From Chloroflexota bacterium (lineage in GTDB: Bacteria > Chloroflexota > Dehalococcoidia > DSTF01 > RBG-16-68-14), in NCBI GenBank assembly GCA_022573935.1, contig JACZTE010000003.1, forward strand, positions 1-13,177: a stretch of 13,177 nt of DNA, in the 5' to 3' direction. Below are positions 1 through 5,551 of the stretch, piece after piece. Position numbers and translations under genes: made by a program. The notes below the pieces were generated by a model. It ran no database searches and had not been told where the DNA came from. It was given only the letters and a program-made list of their open reading frames with translations. Each line of letters opens with the position of its first letter. The stretch's first letter is position 1.

Positions 1-1
1 C

Positions 2-466
2 CTCCAACGCATGATGCACCCCCCGCTGCAGCCGTTCGACTTGGTGGCCGGGGTGCCGTTCGGCGGGCTCCACGTCGCCACCGCCTTCTCCCTCACCGCC
101 AAGATCCCCATGATCTACCTCCACCCGCGGCTCGATGACTTGGGCAGCGACGTGGAGGGTATCTACCACCCGAACCAACGCGTGTTGATCATGGACGACC
201 TGTTGGCCGGCGGCGGCAGCATCCTGGAGACGGCTCTCCAGCTAGGCGAAGCCGGGCTCAAGGTAGGCGACGCCGTCGTCCTACTCGACCGGCAGCAAGG
301 GGGTCACGAGCGGCTGCGACGGCAGGGGATCAACCTCACCTCGCTGCTCACGTTGGAGGTGCTCATGAACTACCTGATGTCCAGCAACAAGATCTCCGAG
401 GACTTGTATCGAAAGACGATGGAGTTCTTGGACACGCACCGCCACCTGGAGGCGGACCGCGATTAG
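2..466 (+). CDS. Orotate phosphoribosyltransferase-like protein (5' partial)
   Basis: This is the C-terminal two thirds or so of a type I phosphoribosyltransferase. It resembles the OPRTase domain of UMP synthase, which joins PRPP and orotate in pyrimidine synthesis. Visible matches to that family are GVPFGGLHVATA, the beta-strand plus PRPP loop RVLIMDDLLAGGGSILET, and the block DAVVLLDRQQGG. The frame is open to the window edge (Leu-Gln-Arg precedes the first Met), so the true start lies upstream and the Met at base 11 is probably internal. Two features are odd. The flexible catalytic loop, normally RKExKxHG, reads HPRLDDLG here and lacks the key Lys. The PRPP loop has AGGGS where T-S/A-G-x-S/T is usual. 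It may therefore be a divergent or non-catalytic, perhaps regulatory, relative. Its stop overlaps the convergent HTH gene by 4 bases. Family assignment is good; activity is doubtful. Confidence 0.8.
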   Translation, partial: LQRMMHPPLQPFDLVAGVPFGGLHVATAFSLTAKIPMIYLHPRLDDLGSDVEGIYHPNQRVLIMDDLLAGGGSILETALQLGEAGLKVGDAVVLLDRQQGGHERLRRQGINLTSLLTLEVLMNYLMSSNKISEDLYRKTMEFLDTHRHLEADRD

Positions 467-678
467 AGGAGGCGGCGGATAGGCTTGCGGCCGGGCCGCG
501 GGTCGTAGTTGGCCTTGAACATCTCCAGCTTGTCCCGTTCGATCAGGTACTTGCCTGCGAAGAGGATTGCAGGCACCTTCTTCTGCTTGATCAGCCGGCG
601 CAGACTCTGAGGGTGGATGCGCAGCAAGCGAGCAGCCTCCACCAAGTCGAGATAGTTATCGAACGGATTGCCCGCCAT
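463..678 (-). CDS. Small helix-turn-helix (excisionase/MerR-like) DNA-binding protein
   Basis: This 71-aa cytosolic protein carries a winged-HTH of the HTH_17/excisionase type. Residues 10-32 (YLDLVEAARLLRIHPQSLRR) form the helix-turn-helix, followed by the characteristic KVPAILFAGKYLIERDKLE wing, where a residue pair reads out the recognition surface. The C-terminus is basic (RPGRKPIRRLL) and could contact DNA or RNA. The ATG at 678 was chosen because GAGGGGGA lies 5 bases upstream. A TTG 24 bases further upstream gives an N-terminus unlike the family and has no better ribosome site. Proteins of this kind are often found as stand-alone chromosomal regulators, not only as phage excisionases, and no phage genes are nearby. 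Its target cannot be read from the sequence. It converges on the phosphoribosyltransferase gene with a 4-base overlap, so mutual antisense interference is possible. Confidence 0.8.
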   Translation of the reverse strand: MAGNPFDNYLDLVEAARLLRIHPQSLRRLIKQKKVPAILFAGKYLIERDKLEMFKANYDPRPGRKPIRRLL

Positions 679-747
679 ACGCTCCCCCTCAGCTTCGCCC
701 AACGATTGCTCGCCATCGGGCTACTAAGATGCTAACACGCATGCATG

Positions 748-756
748 AATATAGCA
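748..756 (-). promoter_or_regulatory. Candidate extended -10 promoter for the HTH gene
   Basis: On the minus strand TGCTATATT lies about 70 bases upstream of the HTH start codon. It is a TGn-extended -10 with 5 of 6 matches to TATAAT. No convincing -35 is seen at 16-18 bases, which fits an extended -10 type promoter. Confidence 0.4.
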
Positions 757-820
757 CAGGTCGCCAGACAAGGGAAGTCCCTACCATAATCAAAGCCTAG
801 CCATGCTGGCGCGAAACGCG

Positions 821-850
821 AAGGGAGACGCCCGAACGGGCGCCTCCCTT
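821..850 (-). terminator. Hairpin terminator downstream of the surface protein gene
   Basis: A 14-bp stem with a single mismatch (bases 821-834 with 837-850) and a minimal loop begins about 20 bases after the minus-strand stop at 871. The stem is GC-rich with A/T pairs at the base. The minus-strand downstream sequence is CGCGTTTCGCG, so there is only a short T run. It is likely an intrinsic terminator, or a transcript-end stabiliser if Rho is used. Confidence 0.55.
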
Positions 851-870
851 GTCTCACTTGCGAGTGCGGG

Positions 871-3051
871 CTATCTGTATCGACGGTGCAGCTGCCAGAA
901 GCCGGCCGAGAGCAGAAGCACAACTGCCGCTAGCCCCATGGCCAGCGCCCAAGGCCGGGCCGAGTCGCCTTCGCTCGCCGGGCCTGCGCCGCTCGCCGGC
1001 GCGCCGATGCTAGACGCCTCAGGGCTGGCCAGCAGCCCGTCGCCCGTTCCGCCGCGGTCGTCCCCGAAACCGCAACAGCCATCGGGCGCCAGCTCGACGC
1101 GCTCGCTCGGCACGAGCTGCGCCGGCAGCACTGCGGAGCTGGGCATCGGCTCGATCTTCGTGCTGGTACCATCGACGAGCTCTGCCGGCGTGCTCACCGC
1201 CTGTTCGATCACTGCGGGAACCGAGGTGCCGGGCACTCCCGTCGTGCCGCTCCCATCCGGCGGGCACGGCGCCGGAAAGCCCGGCTCTGTGATGCCGTCA
1301 TGGGTGGGCGGAAGTGAGTCAACAGTACCATCGTCCGGCAGCAGGTCCACGCAGAACTCAGCATCACACGGGAACTGGATAGCGACTTGATCGCCGTCCA
1401 GCGTCACCCAGCAGATGTTGTCGACGTCCGTGCAGGGCACGGGGTACGTGAACTCCGCCTGGCCATCGGGCGGTAGCGGCCAGCACAGGTCTACGCCCTC
1501 ATCGCAGGGGACGCTCAAGGGTTCACCGCCGTCGAGCATGCCCAGCGGGGGCGTGGAGAAACAGATCTCGAACTGGCACGGGTTGAGGAACGACGAATCC
1601 TGCGACGGAGACGCGAACCAGCACCACTCCTCGAACTCTTCGCAGCCGAAGACGGGCTGCCAGTCGCCACCGTCCGTCGGCATCGACCAGCAAACAGGGA
1701 TGTCGCAACCCTCCTGGAAGGTCTGCGAGCCGTCGGGAGCGCTGTACTCACAGAACTGGAAGTCGCATGGTATCTGGCCGACGAAATCCTCTCCAAGTGG
1801 CCCGAACGAGATCCAGCAGACTTCCTGCGAGCAGGGTTGGAGCACGGGCCCTTCGGCGCGCATGGGCGAATCCGTGGCCGGCGGCACGAACCAGCAGTAC
1901 TCCTCGCCTGGGATTGGGTTGAAGACAGGCTGGTAGTCGCCACCGTCCGGGGGAGCGGCCCACCAGACCTTCTCGTCGCAGGGAGCAAAGACCGAGAAGC
2001 CATCTCCGGGCGGGAAGTGCTCGCAGAAGCTCGGCTGAATGAACTCGCAGGGGCCGACGTTAACGCCGAAGTCGGCCAGGGCCACGTAGTCCTCGGCCTG
2101 GCCGCCGGCGGGCGTCGCGCTCACGACCACGACGTCGTCGGCGTAGGCGCAGCTGTCGTCCGCCGACGGGCCGAAGCTGGCTACGATGCGGAACTCGCCG
2201 CCGGGAGCCAGGGTGCCAGCGTCCCAGGTCGGCCGGCCCGCCTCGTCCGTGCCGCTGGGTGGCGGTGCCGCGCTCAGGAGTACGGCATCGCCGGTCTGCA
2301 CGTCGAGTACGGTCACATCGGTCATGTCAGCGCCGCTGACGTTCGTCACGACGATCTCGTACTCGGCCTGCTCCAGGCCGGGGGGCGGGGGCAGTGGCAC
2401 CGCGACCACCTCGCCGTTCGGCGACAGTGGCTCCGGCGGCGGCACGGGTATTGGCTCTGGGAAGACGAGCTCGCTGAGCAGCGTCTTCGTCACCCGGAGG
2501 TTGGTGGGTGGCGCAGCGGCGTCGGCGCTCACCGTCCAGCAGGTCTCACCGCTTGCCGACACGCCAGGGTCATCCCGCGAGGAGACCGATACTTGGCCGC
2601 CGACGAGGCCCGTGCCGGAGCTGCTCACGATGAGCCGGCTAACGGTCTCGAACGTCGCGCCTGGCGCTAGGTCGCCGAAATCAAACGATAAATCGAGCGG
2701 CGCGGTGGACACCAGCTCGCCGTTATGGGTGCGGTCGATGAAGGTTGGCAGCGGGCTCGGGAGGTTGCAGCTGCTGGAAGGCCCCAGGTTGCCCACCAGG
2801 TTGGTCGCGGTCTCCGTACCCTCGTTGGTGATGCTCACCGTGCAGGTGATGAGCGCCGGTTCGCCGGGGCGGACCGAGTCCGGCGTACAGCCCCCGGTAA
2901 TGGTGAGGGCGGGCTGAGCGCTCGCCCGCTCCGTGCTGAGGGCGCCCGCGCCGAAGCCGGCCGCGATCAAGAACGCCAGGACGGCGACGGCCAGCGCCGC
3001 CGGCCTCGCGATCACTCCACGAGATCGATTGATGGTTGGGGTCTTCTCCAT
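871..3051 (-). CDS. Secreted, membrane-anchored protein with DUF11-like domains and Cys/Trp repeats
   Basis: A 726-aa exported protein. Residues 1-46 form a signal peptide: basic N-terminus, hydrophobic core from about 17 to 38, and a likely Ala-Ser-Ala cleavage site at 43-45. Two beta-rich domains resembling DUF11/conserved-repeat domains follow (about 47-178 and 183-330, each with VTN or ITN and LAPG signatures). Residues 335-568 hold an array of short Cys-rich units, typically C-x4-C-W or C-x6-C-W every 20-24 residues with PC and PPDGG turns. A Pro/Ser/Gly-rich linker (about 580-697) leads to a transmembrane helix (about 700-717) and a basic tail HRRYR. This places most of the protein outside the membrane. 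ATG at 3051 has AAAGG about 7 bases upstream; in-frame upstream codons look non-coding. Function is unknown; a cell-envelope structural or binding role is inferred. Confidence 0.85.
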   Translation of the reverse strand: MEKTPTINRSRGVIARPAALAVAVLAFLIAAGFGAGALSTERASAQPALTITGGCTPDSVRPGEPALITCTVSITNEGTETATNLVGNLGPSSSCNLPSPLPTFIDRTHNGELVSTAPLDLSFDFGDLAPGATFETVSRLIVSSSGTGLVGGQVSVSSRDDPGVSASGETCWTVSADAAAPPTNLRVTKTLLSELVFPEPIPVPPPEPLSPNGEVVAVPLPPPPGLEQAEYEIVVTNVSGADMTDVTVLDVQTGDAVLLSAAPPPSGTDEAGRPTWDAGTLAPGGEFRIVASFGPSADDSCAYADDVVVVSATPAGGQAEDYVALADFGVNVGPCEFIQPSFCEHFPPGDGFSVFAPCDEKVWWAAPPDGGDYQPVFNPIPGEEYCWFVPPATDSPMRAEGPVLQPCSQEVCWISFGPLGEDFVGQIPCDFQFCEYSAPDGSQTFQEGCDIPVCWSMPTDGGDWQPVFGCEEFEEWCWFASPSQDSSFLNPCQFEICFSTPPLGMLDGGEPLSVPCDEGVDLCWPLPPDGQAEFTYPVPCTDVDNICWVTLDGDQVAIQFPCDAEFCVDLLPDDGTVDSLPPTHDGITEPGFPAPCPPDGSGTTGVPGTSVPAVIEQAVSTPAELVDGTSTKIEPMPSSAVLPAQLVPSERVELAPDGCCGFGDDRGGTGDGLLASPEASSIGAPASGAGPASEGDSARPWALAMGLAAVVLLLSAGFWQLHRRYR
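1348..2049 (-). repeat. Protein-level Cys/Trp repeat array (about 10-11 units)
   Basis: This part of the surface protein gene encodes residues 335-568. The last eight units are regular: first cysteines at 407, 429, 449, 470, 492, 516, 540 and 562 (spacing 20-24). Each is followed 5 or 7 residues later by a second Cys, usually followed by Trp or Phe. Units often carry a PPDG(G) turn and end in Pro-Cys. The first two or three units are degenerate (Cys pair 8 apart at 335/343; 358 followed by Trp-Trp and no partner; a lone Cys-Trp at 386). The repeats are diverged at DNA level. Confidence 0.75.
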
Positions 3052-3070
3052 ACTGCACCTTTCTTTGGTA

Positions 3071-3110
3071 CGCCTTGCGTAGAAATCGCGTCGTTCTCTT
3101 ACTACGACGC
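3071..3110 (-). other. Two hairpins in the leader of the surface protein gene
   Basis: On the minus strand, a perfect 7-bp stem (GCGTCGT/ACGACGC, bases 3088-3094 with 3104-3110, 9-base loop) is followed by a 5-bp stem TACGC-AAG-GCGTA close to the ribosome site of the gene starting at 3051. These could form a structured 5' leader. No known riboswitch consensus was recognised. Confidence 0.35.
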
Positions 3111-3203
3111 TCAACGTGCCCGAAAGGTTCCCCTCTTGCTTAGCGCCATCGAGATCAGGATAGGGCATCGCGAAGTGACGCGCACTCTCCAACTGGTAGG
3201 CGC

Positions 3204-3232
3204 TTGACAGAGAATCGACGACCTCCTACGCT
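3204..3232 (+). promoter_or_regulatory. Sigma-70-type promoter for the DUF1461 gene
   Basis: A perfect -35 TTGACA (3204-3209), a 17-base spacer and a -10-like TACGCT (3227-3232) give an expected transcript start near 3239. This is just before the AGGAGG at 3240-3245 that serves the TTG start at 3252, so the 5' leader would be very short. The arrangement also argues that the TTG inside TTGACA is not the start codon. Confidence 0.5.
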
Positions 3233-3251
3233 CGAAGACAGGAGGGCTGCT

Positions 3252-3971
3252 TTGGGTCTCGTCCGCTATCTCGCTGGACTCCTCTTCATCATCGCCGTCC
3301 CCGTCGCCCTCGTCACCACCACCGTCCGCATCCTGGCCAACGAGCCGCTCGTGTACGAGTACGCGATCGACGAGTACGACGCGATGCAGACGACCGGCAT
3401 CGCCCGCGACGAGCTGCTGCGCGCCGGCGGCGAGCTACGCGACTACTTCAACAATGATGAGGACGAGATCTTCGTCCGCGTGGAGAAGGACGGCTCGCCC
3501 ATCCGCCTCTTCACCGACCGCGAGACGATCCATCTGCGCGATGTGAAGGCCTTGATGACGAAGAGCTTCCGCGTCCAGGAAGCCTCGGTTATCTTCGTGC
3601 TGGCCTACGTGGTGGCGGTCTTCATCTGGGCGCGGGAGAGCAGCTTGCGCGTCCTCGCGAAACAGCTTCTGCTCTCGGTCCTGCTCAGCCTGGCGATCAT
3701 CGGCGGGGTGGGCGCCATCGCCTTCACCGGCTTCGACCAGTCGTTCGACCAGTTCCACCGCATCGCCTTCGACAACGACTTCTGGCAGCTGGACCCATCG
3801 CGGCACCATCTCATCCAAATGTTTCCAGAGGCGTTCTGGGAGGACGCGATCCTATGGGGTGGCATCGCCGTTCTGGCGCAGCTAGGAGCGCTGGCTCTGT
3901 TATCGGCCACCTACCTGGGGCTCACCCGTGGCTCAGCGGAGCCCCACGACCTGACGGGCGGCCAGCCCTAG
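3252..3971 (+). CDS. DUF1461 / TIGR01906 family integral membrane protein
   Basis: A 239-aa membrane protein. Four transmembrane segments are predicted at about residues 5-26, 110-127, 137-160 and 199-223. A large non-membrane domain lies between the first two, and a loop holding FHRIAFDNDFWQLDPSRHHL lies between the last two. Family signatures are TDRETIHLRDVKALM (88-102) and the loop motif ending in MFPEAFWEDA. The biochemical role of TIGR01906 proteins is not established. The start is the TTG at 3252, where a perfect AGGAGG sits 6 bases upstream. The TTG at 3204 would add 16 residues but has a poor ribosome site and coincides with a TTGACA promoter box. It diverges from the surface protein gene and converges on the FmdB gene. 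Confidence 0.85.
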   Translation: MGLVRYLAGLLFIIAVPVALVTTTVRILANEPLVYEYAIDEYDAMQTTGIARDELLRAGGELRDYFNNDEDEIFVRVEKDGSPIRLFTDRETIHLRDVKALMTKSFRVQEASVIFVLAYVVAVFIWARESSLRVLAKQLLLSVLLSLAIIGGVGAIAFTGFDQSFDQFHRIAFDNDFWQLDPSRHHLIQMFPEAFWEDAILWGGIAVLAQLGALALLSATYLGLTRGSAEPHDLTGGQP

Positions 3972-4032
3972 GCGCAGCGGCTGAAGCAACAGAAACGCCA
4001 GGCTGAAGCCCGGCCTCTCATGGTTGAAGAAC

Positions 4033-4053
4033 GGGCGATTCGGCGAATCGCCC
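4033..4053 (-). terminator. Hairpin at the end of the FmdB gene
   Basis: A perfect 9-bp stem (GGGCGATTC / GAATCGCCC) with a 3-base loop begins at the FmdB stop codon. On the minus strand it is followed by GTTCTTC, a weak T tract. It may also stop plus-strand transcripts coming from the DUF1461 gene. Confidence 0.5.
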
Positions 4054-4280
4054 TAGCCGCCGCAGGCGCACGAGCCGCCCGCACAGGACGAACAGCCGCC
4101 GCCGGCAGCCGCTGGCGGTGCCCCGTTGCCATCGCGGGTGTGGGCGGCGAAGAGCGAGACCGTCCGCTCCGCGCGCGGATGGCCGGCGGAGCAGGTGGCA
4201 GGATCCGTCGAGCGGCTCATCGGCCGTAGCTGCTCGAACGTCGTGCAGCAAGATCGGCAGTAGTACTCGTATAATGGCAT
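4053..4280 (-). CDS. FmdB-family zinc ribbon protein
   Basis: A 75-aa protein of the FmdB / putative regulatory zinc ribbon family. It opens with the family hallmark MPLYEYYCRSC, giving a Cys8-x2-Cys11 knuckle. The second metal pair is Cys30 and probably His34 (CSAGHP), a Cys/His variant of the usual CPxCG. The C-terminal tail is Gly/Ala-rich with several Cys (GGGCSSCAGGSCACGG), common in this family. Members are often called regulatory by association with the formamidase operon, but their molecular job is uncertain. ATG at 4280 was chosen because it begins exactly at the conserved MPxYEY; AGGT lies about 10 bases upstream. An upstream extension would run back through the predicted promoter. 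It is transcribed divergently from the SQR-like flavoprotein, which may hint at shared sulfur or redox regulation (inference). Confidence 0.87.
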   Translation of the reverse strand: MPLYEYYCRSCCTTFEQLRPMSRSTDPATCSAGHPRAERTVSLFAAHTRDGNGAPPAAAGGGCSSCAGGSCACGG

Positions 4281-4302
4281 CGTGATCGTTACCTGATACA
4301 AT
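4274..4302 (+). promoter_or_regulatory. Candidate promoter for the SQR-like gene
   Basis: ATGGCA (4274-4279, 4 of 6 matches to TTGACA), a 17-base spacer and a TGn-extended -10 TGATACAAT (4294-4302) point toward the SQR-like gene, with transcription expected to start near 4309. The -35 overlaps the start codon of the divergent FmdB gene. Confidence 0.5.
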
Positions 4303-4309
4303 CGTAGCA
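4301..4309 (-). promoter_or_regulatory. Candidate extended -10 promoter for the FmdB gene
   Basis: On the minus strand TGCTACGAT is an extended -10 with 4 of 6 matches in the hexamer. Its 4301-4302 bases overlap the plus-strand -10 of the divergent gene. The expected leader is about 14 bases. Confidence 0.4.
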
Positions 4310-4351
4310 CACGGCCCCGGTGAGCTGTACTGGCCGCGCAGGAGGCGAACG

Positions 4352-5494
4352 ATGGCCGAGCAAACGATCGTGGTGCTGGGAGGCGGCGTGGGCGGCGTCG
4401 TTGCCGCCAGCGAACTGCGGAGCCGGCTGAAGGAACGAGCCCGTATCGTCCTCGTCGAACGGAACCTGCAACAGTCCTTCCCTCCGTCCTACCTGTGGGT
4501 GATGACCGGCGAACGCAAGCCCCAGTCGATCACCCGAGACATCACCCGGCTGGAGCGGAAAGGCATCGAGGTCGTCGCCGGCGAGCTGAGCAGCATCGAC
4601 CTCTCGCAAAAGACGGTAACCGTCGACGGACGGGAGATCGCCTATGATGCGCTCATCGTAGCGCTCGGCGCGGAGCTCGCCCCGGACGCCGTGCCCGGCC
4701 TGCCCGATGCGCATAGCTACTACCACCTGGCAGGCGCTGAGCGGCTGCGCGACGCCCTCGCCACGTTCGAGAGCGGGCGCGTCGCCCTGGTGGTGGCCGG
4801 CCTTCCCTTCAAGTGCCCGGCGGCGCCCTACGAGGGAGCGATGCTGCTGGAAAGCTACTTCCACAAGCGCCATGTGCGCCACAACGTAGAGCTGGCTCTC
4901 TACACCCCGGAGCCGGCGCCCATGGCTGTGGCCGGCCCGGACGCCGGCGAAGCCATCCAGGGGATGCTGGCCCACAAAGGCATCGCCTACCACCCAGGCA
5001 GGCAACTTACCGCTGCGGAGGATGGCCGGCTGAGCTTCGAGGACGGCTCTCCAGCGCCCTTCGACCTGCTGGTCGCCGTGCCGCCCCACCGCGCGCCACA
5101 GGTGGTACGGGATGCCGGCCTCACCGACGACTCCGGCTGGATCCCGGTCGATCAGCACACCCTGGAGACCGAGCACGAGGGCGTCTTCGCCATCGGCGAC
5201 GTGACGCGCATCACGCTGCCCGACGGCAAGCCCTTCCCCAAGGCGGGCGTCTTCGCTCACGGCGAGGCGAAGGTGGTTGCGCACAACATCGCCGCCCGCA
5301 TCCTGGGCCTGGGCAAGCGCGAGCAGTACGAGGGTACCGGCTACTGCTTCCTGGAGGCGGGTGGCGGCTCCGCGGGGCTGGCCCAGGGCGACTTCTTCGC
5401 CCACCCGCGCAATATCACGATGCGCTCTCCCAGCCCCATCTGGCACTGGGGCAAGGTGGCGTTCGAGCGCTACTGGCTGTGGCGCTGGTACTGA
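4352..5494 (+). CDS. Sulfide:quinone oxidoreductase-family FAD flavoprotein
   Basis: A 380-aa two-dinucleotide-fold flavoprotein of the SQR / flavocytochrome c sulfide dehydrogenase family. These enzymes oxidise sulfide at the membrane and pass electrons to quinone. Visible features are the FAD Rossmann motif GGGVGG (10-15) with the acidic Glu36 after strand 2, the motif FKCPAAPYEG with redox Cys155, the second FAD motif AIGDV (280-284), and Cys332 in GTGYCFLEAG. These are the only two cysteines, matching the pair conserved across SQR types; the third, non-universal Cys is absent. The C-terminus (IWHWGKVAFERYWLWRWY) is rich in aromatic residues, as expected for peripheral membrane attachment. 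AGGAGG lies 6 bases before the ATG. Substrate could be sulfide or another reduced sulfur or quinone-linked donor; family confidence is high, exact reaction moderate. Confidence 0.87.
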   Translation: MAEQTIVVLGGGVGGVVAASELRSRLKERARIVLVERNLQQSFPPSYLWVMTGERKPQSITRDITRLERKGIEVVAGELSSIDLSQKTVTVDGREIAYDALIVALGAELAPDAVPGLPDAHSYYHLAGAERLRDALATFESGRVALVVAGLPFKCPAAPYEGAMLLESYFHKRHVRHNVELALYTPEPAPMAVAGPDAGEAIQGMLAHKGIAYHPGRQLTAAEDGRLSFEDGSPAPFDLLVAVPPHRAPQVVRDAGLTDDSGWIPVDQHTLETEHEGVFAIGDVTRITLPDGKPFPKAGVFAHGEAKVVAHNIAARILGLGKREQYEGTGYCFLEAGGGSAGLAQGDFFAHPRNITMRSPSPIWHWGKVAFERYWLWRWY

Positions 5495-5504
5495 GCAACG
5501 AACA

Positions 5505-5527
5505 CGGGAGGCCATAGAGGCCTCCCG
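5505..5527. terminator. Bidirectional hairpin between SQR-like gene and rpoD
   Basis: A perfect 9-bp inverted repeat (CGGGAGGCC / GGCCTCCCG) with a 5-base loop lies in the 57-base gap between convergent stops. Neither side has a strong T tract. It can form on both transcripts. Confidence 0.6.
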
Positions 5528-5551
5528 AACACTGCTTCCACCCGGCCGCTG

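Noticed and set aside
463..678. Phage excisionase with a nearby integrated element
   Set aside because: No integrase, attachment repeat or phage gene is visible, and the neighbours are chromosomal genes.
679..702. TTG-initiated extension of the HTH protein
   Set aside because: The ATG at 678 has a strong GAGGGGGA site at good spacing; the extension is not family-like.
803..1390. Plus-strand frame opposite the surface protein C-terminus
   Set aside because: Ser/Pro-rich translation produced by the low-complexity region of the real gene; no ribosome site or family match.
1348..2049. CRISPR or DNA-level tandem repeat
   Set aside because: The periodicity exists only in the protein. DNA units are diverged and vary in length by whole codons inside an open coding frame.
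3052..3203. Cyclic-di-GMP or other known riboswitch in the surface protein leader
   Set aside because: A GCAAG-type loop and stems are present, but the conserved core of known classes could not be aligned.
4289..5515. Long open frame on the minus strand opposite the SQR-like gene
   Set aside because: It is antisense to a clear flavoprotein in a high-GC region, where the opposite strand often stays open. Its translation matches no family and is rich in Arg/Gly/Val/His.
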